Shown piece after piece: positions 46,119-55,137 of a stretch of 64,000 nucleotides of DNA. A program made the translations under genes and the position numbers. This stretch comes from Novosphingobium sp. PC22D (lineage in GTDB: Bacteria > Pseudomonadota > Alphaproteobacteria > Sphingomonadales > Sphingomonadaceae). The notes under the pieces are model-generated. The model saw nothing but the letters and a program-made list of their open reading frames with translations. It was not told where the DNA came from and searched no databases. The number at the start of each line of letters is the position of its first letter. The stretch's first letter is position 1. The DNA lies in assembly GCF_002556635.1 (NCBI RefSeq), contig NZ_MWMO01000005.1, positions 124,001 to 188,000 of the forward strand. Reading direction: 5' to 3'.

Positions 46119-47282
46119 ATGGGCACGCTGGACACCCTGCTTGGAGAGCGACTCGCGCGCATCGAACGCGCCGGACGATTGCGCCAGCCGCGCCCGACGC
46201 GGATGCTGCCGGGCGGCCGGGCGCTGCGCGAGGGCCGCGAGTACCTCGATTTCTCGAGCAACGACTACCTCGGCCTTGCGCTCCACCCGCTGCTGATCGA
46301 GCGGGCGCGCGAAGCCGCAGCCCGGGCGGGCACGGGTTCGGGCGCGTCGCGGCTGGTTACCGGCCTGAGCGAGGAGCTCCGCGCGCTCGAGGCGCGGCTG
46401 GCCGCATTCAAGGGCACAGAGGCGGCACTGGTCTTCGCTTCGGGCTGGCAGGCCAACGCGGCGACGATCCCGGCGCTGCTCGCGGCCATGCCCGGCGCGG
46501 CGGTCTTCGCCGACCGGCTCGTTCACGCGAGCATGCACGCGGGTCTGGCGATGGCGGGCGCGCGCCAGCACCGCTTCCGGCACAACGACCTCGACCACCT
46601 CGAAGCCCTCCTCGCCGAAAAGGGCGCGGAGGCGCCCGCGCGGGTGATCCTTGCCGAAAGCATCTATTCGATGGACGGCGACGGCCCCGACCTCGCCCGG
46701 CTTTCGGTGATCGCCCGGCGACACGACGCGATCCTCTACGTGGACGAGGCCCACGCGACCGGCGTGCTCGGCCCGCGCGGCGCCGGGCTTTCGGCGAGCG
46801 TGCCGGGCGCGATCGAGGTGATCATGGGCACCTTCGGCAAGGCGCTCGGCGGCTTCGGCGCCTATGTCGCGGGCTCGCGCAGGCTGTGCGACTACCTCGT
46901 CAACGCCGCCTCGGGGATGGTGTTCTCGACCGCGCTGCCGCCCGCCGCGATCGGCGCGATCGATGCAGCGCTCGATCTCGTGCCCGACATGGACGCCGAG
47001 CGCGCGCACCTGACGGCGCTCGGCGATCGCCTGCGCGCCGGGCTCAACGGTCTCGGCGTGCCCAGCGGCGCCTCGGTCTCGCAGATCGTGCCGGTAATTG
47101 TCGGCGCGGAGAGCGCCGCGATGCGGCTGAGCGAGGCGCTGCTGGCCGACGGCATGCTCGCCTCGGCGATCCGCCCGCCGACGGTTGCAAAAAACACGAG
47201 CCGATTGCGCATCGCGCTCAAGGCGACGCATTCGGCCGCGGACGTCGACCGGCTGCTGGCGGTACTGGGCCGCGCGCTTTGA
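46119..47282 (+). CDS. bioF: 8-amino-7-oxononanoate synthase
   Basis: 387 residues, PLP-dependent alpha-oxoamine synthase. Motifs: LDFSSNDYLGLA, TGSGASRLVTG, VDEAHATGVLGP and GTFGKALGGFGAYVAGS carrying the PLP Lys. It condenses pimeloyl-ACP with alanine. First gene of the bioF-esterase-bioC-bioD-bioA operon, all joints overlapping. bioB is not in the window. Confidence 0.95.
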   Translation: MGTLDTLLGERLARIERAGRLRQPRPTRMLPGGRALREGREYLDFSSNDYLGLALHPLLIERAREAAARAGTGSGASRLVTGLSEELRALEARLAAFKGTEAALVFASGWQANAATIPALLAAMPGAAVFADRLVHASMHAGLAMAGARQHRFRHNDLDHLEALLAEKGAEAPARVILAESIYSMDGDGPDLARLSVIARRHDAILYVDEAHATGVLGPRGAGLSASVPGAIEVIMGTFGKALGGFGAYVAGSRRLCDYLVNAASGMVFSTALPPAAIGAIDAALDLVPDMDAERAHLTALGDRLRAGLNGLGVPSGASVSQIVPVIVGAESAAMRLSEALLADGMLASAIRPPTVAKNTSRLRIALKATHSAADVDRLLAVLGRAL

Positions 47283-47911
47283 AGCTCGTCTTCGTCCACG
47301 GCTGGGGATTCGGTGCCGATTTCTGGGACCGGCTGCGGGCGAGACTGCCGCGACGGGACCACGCGGTCGAGGATCGCGGCTACTTCGGCGATCCCCGCCC
47401 CGTCGAATGGGAAGGCCCCTGCGTCGCGGTCGTCCACAGCTTCGGCGCGATGCGGCTGCTTTCGGAGCCGCCCGCCTCGCTCCATGCGCTGATCGCGATC
47501 AACGGCTTCGACCGCTTCGTCGCCGGAGAGGGCTTTCCCGGCGTCGATCCGCGCACGCTCGATGCCATGATGGTGCGCTTCGGACGTGCCCCCGAAAAGA
47601 CCTTGCGCGATTTCCGTTCGCGCTGCGGAACGTGCCAGCCCTTCGGTCCGATCCGCGCCGAAATCCTCGGCGCGGACCTGGCGAGAATGCGGTCCTCGGA
47701 CCTGCGCTACGTCATCGCGGGACTCGACATACCGATGCTTTCGTTGCAGGCGGCAGACGATCAGATCGTGCCTGCGGCGATGCGGGCGGAGGCGTTCGCC
47801 GGGTCGGAACAACTGGAGCGACGGGTCCATCCCAGTGCGGGCCACCTGTTGCCCCTCGACGATCCAGCCTGGTGCGCCGCGGCGATCAGCGAATTTTTGG
47901 AGAATACCTGA
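47279..47911 (+). CDS. pimeloyl-ACP methyl ester esterase-like alpha/beta hydrolase (BioH/BioG type)
   Basis: 210 residues starting with TTG 47279, overlapping the bioF stop. [16 protein letters not shown] opens the fold, AVVHSFGAM has the nucleophile Ser in an xHSFG elbow, [11 protein letters not shown] gives the Asp and [10 protein letters not shown] the His. Position between bioF and bioC means it should cut the methyl ester of pimeloyl-ACP. The short length resembles BioG as much as BioH (~255 residues). Confidence 0.85.
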   Translation: MKLVFVHGWGFGADFWDRLRARLPRRDHAVEDRGYFGDPRPVEWEGPCVAVVHSFGAMRLLSEPPASLHALIAINGFDRFVAGEGFPGVDPRTLDAMMVRFGRAPEKTLRDFRSRCGTCQPFGPIRAEILGADLARMRSSDLRYVIAGLDIPMLSLQAADDQIVPAAMRAEAFAGSEQLERRVHPSAGHLLPLDDPAWCAAAISEFLENT

Positions 47912-48693
47912 TGAGTACCGAGACCCGCCGCGAGGCCGTACGCGAGGCATTCGACGCAGCGGAGGAATACGATCAATACGCCGTCGTCCAGCACGGCGTC
48001 GCCGAGGATCTCGCGCAGAAGCTCTCGACGCTCTATCTGGTCGACAATCCCAAGATCCTCGAGATCGGCTGCGGCACCGGCTACCTCGTCGAGGCGATGA
48101 TGGAGCGCGGCATCTACGGCGACTATCTCGTCACCGACGTCTCGCCCGCCATGGTCGAGCGCACCAGAGCGAAGATCGGCGAAGGGTCCGACATCAGCTA
48201 TGCCGTGCTCGACGGCGAATACGGCGAGCCCGAAGGCGGCCCCTTCGACATCGTGTGCTCCAATCTCACGTTGCAGTGGTTCGACGATCCGCGCACCGCG
48301 ATCGGGCGGATGCTCGAATGGGTCGCTCCGGGCGGACATCTCGTGGTGACGATCCTCACCTCCGGAACCTTCGCCGAATGGCGCAAGGCCTGCGAGGCCG
48401 AGGGCGTCGAGCCGGGCATTCCGAAGTTTCCCGAGCCCGCCGACCTCGGCGACTGGTACCCGCACTACTGGGCCATGCCGCCCAAGGGCCACCGCTATGC
48501 GCGGATCTACAAGAACGGCATCAACTTCCTTCGCTCGCTCCACGGCCTCGGCGCGAACACGCCCAAGGAAGGCTACACACCGATGAAGCCGAGCGTGCTG
48601 CGCCGGGTATTCCGGCACTACGAGACGCCCAACGCGAAATCGACCTACGACGTCGTGACGCTGCACTACACCGTGCCCTTCGACGCCGAGTGA
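47911..48693 (+). CDS. bioC: malonyl-ACP O-methyltransferase
   Basis: 260 residues, class I SAM methyltransferase: motif [29 protein letters not shown], and [11 protein letters not shown], typical of BioC. It methylates malonyl-ACP to disguise it for fatty acid elongation toward pimelate. ATG 47911 overlaps the esterase stop. Confidence 0.9.
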   Translation: MSTETRREAVREAFDAAEEYDQYAVVQHGVAEDLAQKLSTLYLVDNPKILEIGCGTGYLVEAMMERGIYGDYLVTDVSPAMVERTRAKIGEGSDISYAVLDGEYGEPEGGPFDIVCSNLTLQWFDDPRTAIGRMLEWVAPGGHLVVTILTSGTFAEWRKACEAEGVEPGIPKFPEPADLGDWYPHYWAMPPKGHRYARIYKNGINFLRSLHGLGANTPKEGYTPMKPSVLRRVFRHYETPNAKSTYDVVTLHYTVPFDAE

Positions 48694-49331
48694 CGGGCGC
48701 CGCCCGCATCGTCGTCACCGGCACCGATACCGATGTCGGCAAGACGGTGTTCGCGGCCGCGCTGACGCACGCGCTCGGCGCGGCCTACTGGAAGCCGGTG
48801 CAGGCCGGAACGGACGAACACGGGCGCGGCGATGCCGAGACCGTCGCCACGCTGGCCGACCTGCTGCCCGGGCAAGTGCTGCCCTGCGTCCACAGGCTCG
48901 CCACCCCGTGTTCGCCGCACCGCGCGGCCGAGATCGACGGCGTCACGATCGATCCGGCCGCGATCGAGCCGCCCGCCCACGATGGTCCGCTAGTGATCGA
49001 GGGCGCGGGCGGCGCGCTGGTGCCACTGGACCGGCAGACCACTTTCGCGGATCTCTTCGCGCGCTGGCAATTGCCGGTGGTGATCGTCGCGCGCACCGCG
49101 CTCGGCACGATCAATCACAGCCTGCTGACGATCGAGGCGCTGCGTGCACGCGGCGTGCCGCTGCTCGGCGTGGCCTTCGTCGGCGACGCCGAGCCCGACA
49201 GCGAGGCCACGATCGCAACGATGGGGCGGATCAAGCCGCTAGGCCGCCTGCCGTGGCTCGAGCGTCTCAGCCCCGAAGCGCTGACCGAAGCCTTCGCGCG
49301 GAACTTTTCGAAAGCGGATTTCGCCTCATGA
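48690..49331 (+). CDS. bioD: dethiobiotin synthetase
   Basis: 213 residues from GTG 48690, overlapping the bioC stop (GTGA). [18 protein letters not shown] is the BioD P-loop, YWKPVQAG carries the KPVQ motif, and [11 protein letters not shown] is also diagnostic. It forms the ureido ring of dethiobiotin from 7,8-diaminononanoate and CO2. Confidence 0.95.
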   Translation: MTGAARIVVTGTDTDVGKTVFAAALTHALGAAYWKPVQAGTDEHGRGDAETVATLADLLPGQVLPCVHRLATPCSPHRAAEIDGVTIDPAAIEPPAHDGPLVIEGAGGALVPLDRQTTFADLFARWQLPVVIVARTALGTINHSLLTIEALRARGVPLLGVAFVGDAEPDSEATIATMGRIKPLGRLPWLERLSPEALTEAFARNFSKADFAS

Positions 49332-50578
49332 ACTCGCCCGTCTGGCATCCGTTCACCCAACACGGTCTCGGCGAACCGATTCCCAAGGTGCTTTCCGCGA
49401 GAGGCGCGCTGCTGCAGACCGAAGACGGGCGCACGGTGATCGACGCGATCTCTTCGTGGTGGGTGACGACGCACGGCCACTGCCACCCCCGCATCGTCAA
49501 TGCCATCGCCGAGCAGGCGGGCAAGCTCGACCAGGTGATCTTCGCGGGCTGGACCCACGAGCCCGCCGAGCAAGTCGCGGCCGGACTGCGCGCGATCATG
49601 CCCAAGGACCTGGCGCGGGTGTTCTTCTCGGACTCGGGATCGACCTGCGTCGAAGTCGCGCTCAAGATGGCACTCGGCTATTGGGCCGGACGCGGCGAGC
49701 CGCGGCACCGCATCCTGGTGATGGAGCATTCCTATCACGGCGATACCATCGGCACGATGTCGGTCGGCGCGCGCGGCGTGTTCAATCGCACCTACGAGCC
49801 GCTGCTGTTCGATGTCGGGCGCATCCCCTTCCCCGCCGCGGGTGCCGAACAGGCGACGCTCGACGCACTCGAAGCCGCCTGCCGCGCCGGCGACGTCGCC
49901 GCCCTGGTGCTCGAGCCGCTGGTGCTCGGCGCGGGCGGAATGCTGGTCTATTCGCCCGAGACGCTGGCGCGGATGCACGCGATCTGCGCGGCGGCGGGCG
50001 TGCTGTTCATCGCCGACGAGGTGATGACCGGCTGGGGCCGCACCGGAACACTGCTCGCCTGCGAACAGGCGAACGTTTTGCCCGACATCCTTTGTCTCTC
50101 GAAGGGCCTGACCGGCGGATCGATGCCGCTGGCGGTGACGATGGCGCGCGAGTCCGTCTACGACGCGCATCTGTCCGAGGACCGGGCGAAGATGCTGTTC
50201 CACTCCTCGAGCTACACGGCGAACCCGATCGCCTGCGCCGCCGCCGCCGCCAACCTGTCGATCTGGCGCGAGGAGCCGGTACTCGAACGCATCGCCACGC
50301 TCGCCGCGCGGCAGGCCGAGCGGCTCGAAAAGCTGGGCCGATACGCCCATTTCGACAACCCGCGCCAGCTCGGCACGATCGCCGCGCTCGACCTCAAGAC
50401 CGACCAAGGCGGCTATCTCGACACGCTCGCGCCGCGCCTGATGGCCTTCTTCCGCGATCGCGACGTCTTGCTGCGCCCGCTCGGCAACACGGTCTACGTC
50501 ATGCCCCCGTACTGCGTCACCGAAGAGCAACTCGCGCAAGTGTGGGACGCGATCGGCGAGGCGGTGATTTCGTTCTAA
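49328..50578 (+). CDS. bioA: adenosylmethionine-8-amino-7-oxononanoate aminotransferase
   Basis: 416 residues, class III PLP aminotransferase: VWHPFTQH start, [28 protein letters not shown] and [15 protein letters not shown] with the PLP Lys. It converts KAPA to diaminononanoate using SAM as amino donor. Last gene of the biotin operon; ATGA overlap with bioD. Confidence 0.96.
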   Translation: MNSPVWHPFTQHGLGEPIPKVLSARGALLQTEDGRTVIDAISSWWVTTHGHCHPRIVNAIAEQAGKLDQVIFAGWTHEPAEQVAAGLRAIMPKDLARVFFSDSGSTCVEVALKMALGYWAGRGEPRHRILVMEHSYHGDTIGTMSVGARGVFNRTYEPLLFDVGRIPFPAAGAEQATLDALEAACRAGDVAALVLEPLVLGAGGMLVYSPETLARMHAICAAAGVLFIADEVMTGWGRTGTLLACEQANVLPDILCLSKGLTGGSMPLAVTMARESVYDAHLSEDRAKMLFHSSSYTANPIACAAAAANLSIWREEPVLERIATLAARQAERLEKLGRYAHFDNPRQLGTIAALDLKTDQGGYLDTLAPRLMAFFRDRDVLLRPLGNTVYVMPPYCVTEEQLAQVWDAIGEAVISF

Positions 50579-50632
50579 TACGGTTGGGGCAGTGCGGCGC
50601 GACGGCGGCCACTGCGAACGCCGCACACTAAG

Positions 50633-50666
50633 AAGCGGACCTTCCGGATACGACGACATTGCGGAC
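50633..50666. repeat. copy 2 of the dispersed 34-bp repeat
   Basis: 31 of 34 identical to 35369-35402, the three differences being transitions. It lies 55 bases after the bioA stop and just upstream of the hairpin repeat that brackets the GIY-YIG gene. Confidence 0.6.
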
Positions 50667-50683
50667 GCATTCCCCCACGCGTC

Positions 50684-50703
50684 ATGCCAGCGAAAGCTGG
50701 CAT
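50684..50703 (+). repeat. REP-like hairpin, left copy
   Basis: ATGCCAGC-GAAA-GCTGGCAT: perfect 8-bp stem with a GAAA tetraloop, framed by CGTC and CGCTC. The CCAGCGAAAGCTGG core is a known widespread extragenic palindrome in sphingomonad genomes. It is paired with an inverted copy at 51027. Confidence 0.8.
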
Positions 50704-50732
50704 CGCTCTCGGAGTTGCGCCACCGTGGCTCG

Positions 50733-51023
50733 ATGGGCGGCTGGACCTATATCCTGACCAACAAGCCACGCGGTGTGCTGTACGTGGGCGTCACCGCGAA
50801 CCTGGCCGCGCGCATGGCGCAGCATCGCACTGGGTCCGGTTCCTCTTTCTGCCGCAGATATGGACCGAAGCGACTGGTCTTGGTCGAATGCCATGAGGAA
50901 ATCGCCATGGCCATCACGCGAGTGAAGGCTCTCAAGGCTTGGAAGCGCGACTGGAAAATCAAACTGATCGAGCAAGCGAACCCTGGCTGGGAGGACTTGT
51001 TCGATCACCTCGCCCAACCGTGA
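50733..51023 (+). CDS. GIY-YIG (URI-type) endonuclease domain protein
   Basis: 96 residues. WTYILTNKPRGVLYVGVT shows the paired strands of the GIY-YIG fold (here TYI and LYVG), followed by the catalytic Arg in LAARMAQHR and Glu in KLIEQANPGWEDLF. It is a minimal nuclease with no extra domain. ATG 50733 is chosen, as upstream residues are not protein-like. The stop directly abuts one hairpin repeat (4 bases before the stem), and an inverted copy sits 30 bases upstream of the start. Confidence 0.88.
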   Translation: MGGWTYILTNKPRGVLYVGVTANLAARMAQHRTGSGSSFCRRYGPKRLVLVECHEEIAMAITRVKALKAWKRDWKIKLIEQANPGWEDLFDHLAQP

Positions 51024-51026
51024 GCG

Positions 51027-51046
51027 ATCCCAGCTTTCGCTGGGAT
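51027..51046 (-). repeat. REP-like hairpin, right copy (inverted)
   Basis: ATCCCAGC-TTTC-GCTGGGAT is the reverse complement form of the left copy with two compensating changes in the stem (G:C to C:G in both arms). The conserved stem despite changes shows that the fold, not only the sequence, is kept. Confidence 0.8.
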
Positions 51047-51149
51047 GACGGATGAGGCTCAATGGCCGCTTCCCCGACATTCTCGCCGTCCGCCGTTCAT
51101 GGCGCAACCAAAGAAAGCAGCCATCCGACCGAGCCACGACGAACCTTTC

Positions 51150-51180
51150 GTCATTCCCGCGCAAACGGGACTGCAGGCGC
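51150..51180. repeat. second REP-like type (CGTCATTCCCG...)
   Basis: CGTCATTCCCGCGCAAACGGGACTGCAGG resembles another common extragenic palindrome (CGTCATTCCCGCGAAAGCGGGA) with an imperfect TCCCG/CGGGA stem. It lies in the 240-base gap between the GIY-YIG gene and the next leftward gene. Confidence 0.5.
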
Positions 51181-51264
51181 AGAAATCACACGGTCTCTTG
51201 GACTTCCGAAACGTTCGGCTCACTGAATTCGCGCCTTCAAGGGAATGGCGAGACCTGGATGTGC

Positions 51265-52314
51265 CTACAACTCCATCACGCTCGGCTTGCTCGAGCGCTC
51301 GATCATGCCGGTCGTGCGTTCGCCGTCCCAAGTGTAGAACGCGTGGCTCTGCTGGACGATGGGCCAGTCCTTGGGCCAGTCGGGCGGAAGGACGTGGCCG
51401 CCACGCGATCGGGTGTTGGTGAAGGTGAGCCCGGCGATCTCGATGCGGCGCCCGTCGACCGTTTCGAGCACACATGAAACGTCCTCGCCGCCGGTCACCA
51501 GCTTGCGCAGCCAGGGAATCCCGACCGGGCGCGCGCCGATCCGCTTGCCGTCGCCGTCGATGATCCAGCCTTCGCAATAGCTCTCCATGTCGTCGCGCGG
51601 GGGATAGACGTTGAAGCCGAAGGCGCGCCCGCTCGGGAAGATCGCCGATTGCCAGCAATGTCCCCAGAAACCCGCGAAGGCGCGAAAGCCGGTGCGGCGG
51701 ATGCGCAGCCCGTTGGCGCGCACCGCATGGCGCTCGCCGTCGATGGCAAGCGTGCCGGTGCAGCGGAAGAGCTGCTCGTAGCGCGGGCTCATGTATTCGC
51801 CCTGCTTGCCGCCGAGCGCCTCGGCCGCTTCGGGCAGGATCGTGCCAGGCTCCCAGGGCTGCGCGGCCATCTCCATGTCGATGTCGAAGGTGACGTCGGC
51901 CCAGGCCTTTTCCTCGAAGTCGGGATCGTCGATGATCGCCTGAGCACTGGTGATCGCGGCCGGACCGTCGAAGCGCGCGGTCCAGCGGCGGAACGGCTCG
52001 ACGCATTCGAACCGCAGCGGCCCCGTGCCGCGCACGCGCGGGCGGCCCTCGCCGTCCGAGGCCGGATGCGTCTTTCCATTGCCGCGCCGCGAATAGAGGC
52101 GGCCGTCGGAAAACGCGATGTCGAGCCACATCTCGTGATTGTCCCAGTCGTCCGACACACCCTCGACGCCGACGCGCATCGCGAACAGTCCGGTCGCGTC
52201 CTCGATCCAGACGTTGACCGCGTCGCGGAAGCCGGCTTCGGGGGGCTTGTCGCCAACCGGGTATTCGCGGCTTTCCGGCAGGCCGCCCGACAAGTCGCTC
52301 GCAATCGTCGCCAT
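51265..52314 (-). CDS. conserved protein of unknown function (349 aa)
   Basis: A soluble protein of two beta-rich halves (ATGLFAMRVGVEGVSDDWDN ... YMSPRYEQLFRCTGTLAIDG, then GFRAFAGFWGHCWQSAIFP). The strand pattern and paired halves resemble hydroxyneurosporene synthase-like/DUF7064-DUF7065 proteins found in catabolic loci of sphingomonads, but that is recollection, not a search result. ATG 52314 follows GGAGAG. It is divergent from a sulfotransferase gene. Confidence 0.75.
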   Translation of the reverse strand: MATIASDLSGGLPESREYPVGDKPPEAGFRDAVNVWIEDATGLFAMRVGVEGVSDDWDNHEMWLDIAFSDGRLYSRRGNGKTHPASDGEGRPRVRGTGPLRFECVEPFRRWTARFDGPAAITSAQAIIDDPDFEEKAWADVTFDIDMEMAAQPWEPGTILPEAAEALGGKQGEYMSPRYEQLFRCTGTLAIDGERHAVRANGLRIRRTGFRAFAGFWGHCWQSAIFPSGRAFGFNVYPPRDDMESYCEGWIIDGDGKRIGARPVGIPWLRKLVTGGEDVSCVLETVDGRRIEIAGLTFTNTRSRGGHVLPPDWPKDWPIVQQSHAFYTWDGERTTGMIERSSKPSVMEL

Positions 52315-52484
52315 GGCGCTCTCCTCTCCCGTGTTTTGCGCAAGGTGGCACCGCGCGCGAAGGCGGTCACGCCGGGCAGCATCGTGCGAGCGATCATGGC
52401 TCGCGGCGGAGTATCCCGTAGCGACCATGCATCGCATAGTGACGCCCCGGCACGAGACCGGATCGGGAAGAGGACACGGGGCAA

Positions 52485-53627
52485 ATGGAGAGCGCGAAGG
52501 AACTCGCCGCCGCCGCCAGAGCGCAGACGGGGCTGGACAGCTTCGGGAGCGAGAGCTTCCGCGAGGGCCTGGAAGTGCTGGTCGATGCGCTCAACCGCGA
52601 AAGCCGGCTCAACGACGCCGGCGAATACGCGATCCGCGACCGCATCCTGATGCACTTGCGCCAGCGCCTGCAGATCGAGGACTGGTACCGGCGCCATCCC
52701 GAAATCGACGACGGGGAGATTCGCGCGCCGCTGTTCGGCGTCAGCCTGCCGCGCACCGGTTCGTCCGCGCTTTCGTTCCTGCTCGCGAGCGATCCGGCAA
52801 TCCGCTACTTGCGCGTGTGGGAAAGCTCGCAGCCCGCGCCGCCGCCCGCGACCGTCGAGGGCCCCGATCCGCGCCGCGGCAAACCCGCCAATGCCGCCGA
52901 CGAACTCAACGGTCCGGGCCAGCACACGCCCACGGGGATCGACGGCGCGATGGAGTGCCAGGATCTGATGGCGCTCGATTTCAAGAGCCAGATGTTCCTC
53001 GCCTTCGCCAAGATGCCGAGCTACGCGCGCTGGGTGATCGACGCCGATCTCACCGAGACCTACCTCTACGAAAAGCGGGTGCTCAAGCTGCTGCAATGGC
53101 GCGAGCCCGCGCGCCCCTGGCGGCTCAAGGCGCCGAGCCACATGCTGTGGATGCCCGCGCTCGACAACGCCTTTCCCGATGCGCGCTTCGTGATGACCCA
53201 CCGCGATCCGACCGACGTGATCCTTTCGGTCTGCACCGTCTACGCCGACATGCACGGCCATTTCAGCGATCATGTCGACCACGGCTACATCGGCGAACTC
53301 AACGTCGAGCAATGGTCGAAGGGCATGGAACGCACCATCGCCTTTCGCGAGGCCGGCAACGACGATCGCTTCTTCGACATCCATTTCCGCGCCATGCAGC
53401 AAGATCCGCTCGGACAAGTGCGCGCGCTCTATGCCTGGCTGGGCGAAGAGGTCTCGCCGGTGTTCGCCGGGAAAATGGCCGAGTGGTGGGCCGAGAACGA
53501 CAAGCGCGAACGCAGCGCGAAGCCCGATCCCGAGTTGTTCGGCCTCGACTTCGATGTCGTGCGCGGGCGCTTTTCGGACTATCTCGCGCACATAGAGCGC
53601 TGGGCACCGCTTTCGCACGCCGCCTAG
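52485..53627 (+). CDS. PAPS-type sulfotransferase family protein
   Basis: 380 residues. LPRTGSSALSFLLASD is the 5'-phosphosulfate loop and MTHRDPTDVILSVC the 3'-phosphate site. An N-terminal helical extension of ~80 residues precedes the fold. Members transfer sulfuryl to alcohols or phenols, but some bacterial ones act differently. The acceptor is unknown. Followed by a carboxymuconolactone decarboxylase-family gene 42 bases on. Confidence 0.88.
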   Translation: MESAKELAAAARAQTGLDSFGSESFREGLEVLVDALNRESRLNDAGEYAIRDRILMHLRQRLQIEDWYRRHPEIDDGEIRAPLFGVSLPRTGSSALSFLLASDPAIRYLRVWESSQPAPPPATVEGPDPRRGKPANAADELNGPGQHTPTGIDGAMECQDLMALDFKSQMFLAFAKMPSYARWVIDADLTETYLYEKRVLKLLQWREPARPWRLKAPSHMLWMPALDNAFPDARFVMTHRDPTDVILSVCTVYADMHGHFSDHVDHGYIGELNVEQWSKGMERTIAFREAGNDDRFFDIHFRAMQQDPLGQVRALYAWLGEEVSPVFAGKMAEWWAENDKRERSAKPDPELFGLDFDVVRGRFSDYLAHIERWAPLSHAA

Positions 53628-53669
53628 GCGCGCGGACCAGATGAGATCCGAACAGGAGAAGCAATAGAC

Positions 53670-54293
53670 ATGGGCAAACCCCGGACAGGCCGCCTTGATT
53701 TCGATGCCGAGGCCCGCATGCGGCAGGTCGTCGGCGATGGGCCGCGCTATGCGCCGCTGCGCCTCGACGAAGTCTCGCCCGAGGGGCAGGAACAGGTCGA
53801 TGCGATCCGCGCGGCGTTCAATATTCCCGAGGATCGCCCCTTTCCCGACGTCAGCCTGATCTCGCTGCGCCATCCCGGCATGTTCAAGGGCCAGATGACG
53901 ATGGGCATCGAACTCGCCGCGCGCGGCAGCATCCCGCCGCGCGAGCGCGAGCTGGCCATCCTCAGGCTCGCGCTTCTCGCCGGCGCACCGTTCGAGTGGT
54001 GCGAGCATGTCGACATCGGCAAGGCCTTCGGCGTCACCGCCGAGGAGATCGAGCTGGTGGTCGAAGGGTCCGAAGCGAAAGGCTGGACCGCGCACGAGGC
54101 CGCGCTGCTACGCGCCGTCGAGGAACTGATGGCCGATCAGTGCATCGCGGACGCGACCTGGGAGCAGCTCGCCCAGACTTACGACGAAAAGCAGATGCTC
54201 GAAGTGCCGATGCTCGTCGGCTCCTACCTGATGACCGCGTTCCAGCAGAACTCGCTGCGCATCAAGCCCAAGGCGGGCTTCGACTACCGCTGA
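53670..54293 (+). CDS. carboxymuconolactone decarboxylase-family protein
   Basis: 207 residues, all helical. The AhpD-like core is RERELAILRLALLAGAPFEW with CEHVDIG. AhpD has CxxC, but here a single Cys pairs with EWCEHVDIGKAFGVT, so peroxidase-type chemistry is doubtful and decarboxylase-like or unknown activity is possible. It is co-directional with the sulfotransferase gene. Confidence 0.85.
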   Translation: MGKPRTGRLDFDAEARMRQVVGDGPRYAPLRLDEVSPEGQEQVDAIRAAFNIPEDRPFPDVSLISLRHPGMFKGQMTMGIELAARGSIPPRERELAILRLALLAGAPFEWCEHVDIGKAFGVTAEEIELVVEGSEAKGWTAHEAALLRAVEELMADQCIADATWEQLAQTYDEKQMLEVPMLVGSYLMTAFQQNSLRIKPKAGFDYR

Positions 54294-54444
54294 GGCAGGC
54301 AAGTCGAACAGCCCGACGCCGCGCGAGGCCGACGCGGCGTAAACCGATAGGCTTGGCAGGAACTCTTTGCCGTCGGTTTGCATTGTCTCTGATGAGTGCC
54401 GGATTGATCTTGGATCAATCGAGTTGATGATTGGGGACGAACGA

Positions 54445-55137
54445 ATGCTAGTCGAGGCAGACGACGCGGCGAAGTGGAAAGATGAGTTCGAAACATTCGT
54501 GCGGGACCCGGCTTTCCCGTGCGTCGGCGCGAAGTCGGCGCTTTCGCGCGGCACGCTCAGGATCGTGGTGTGCTGGTCCATCGAAAGCGCCTGGGACGAC
54601 GTGCGCATTCACCGCGAGTTGCTCGACTGGGCGTTCCGTTATCGCGAGGAGCCGGGGCTGTTCCGCAGCCTCGCCGTAATCTTCGCCAAGCCGGAGCAGA
54701 CCATGGACGAGCCCCGTTTCGAGCGCGCGATGTGGGACCGGATCCAGTCGCTCGCCGACAAGGACGCCTGGCTCGAGCAACCCTACGACCGGCGCGTGAG
54801 CGCGGACCCCGACGACCCGCACTTCTCGCTGAGCTTCGGCGGCGAAGGATTCTTCGTGGTCGGCCTGCACCCCGCGGCGAGCCGGCCGGCGCGGCGCTTC
54901 GCACGGCCGGTACTGGTGTTCAACCTCCACGACCAGTTCGAGCAGTTGCGCACCGACGGCCGCTACGAGACGATCCGCGAGACCATCCTCGATCGCGACG
55001 AGAGCCTGGCCGGAACCGTCAACCCGATGCTCGCGCGCCATGGGGAGAAGAGTGAGGCGGCGCAGTATTCTGGCCGCGTGGTCGGCCCCGACTGGAAGTG
55101 CCCGTTCAGCGACAAGCGCGACGCGAAACGGCCATGA
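54445..55137 (+). CDS. YqcI/YcgG family (GntA-like) heme-dependent N-hydroxylase candidate
   Basis: 230 residues from ATG 54445, preceded by GGGGA; TTG 54367 and ATG 54427 are alternative starts. Family marks are FPCVGAKSALSRGTL, then FSLSFGGEGFFVVGLHPAA, PARRFARPVLVFNLHDQFEQ and a C-terminal YSGRVVGPDWKCPF. GntA of this family hydroxylates a guanidino nitrogen in guanitoxin biosynthesis. Other members have no known substrate. The gene overlaps a DUF1989 gene by ATGA, pointing to guanidino or urea chemistry. Confidence 0.82.
   Translation: MLVEADDAAKWKDEFETFVRDPAFPCVGAKSALSRGTLRIVVCWSIESAWDDVRIHRELLDWAFRYREEPGLFRSLAVIFAKPEQTMDEPRFERAMWDRIQSLADKDAWLEQPYDRRVSADPDDPHFSLSFGGEGFFVVGLHPAASRPARRFARPVLVFNLHDQFEQLRTDGRYETIRETILDRDESLAGTVNPMLARHGEKSEAAQYSGRVVGPDWKCPFSDKRDAKRP

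Noticed and set aside
51150..51180. Start of a CRISPR array
   Set aside because: Only one imperfect palindrome, no regular spacers and no cas genes; it matches a common extragenic repeat type instead.
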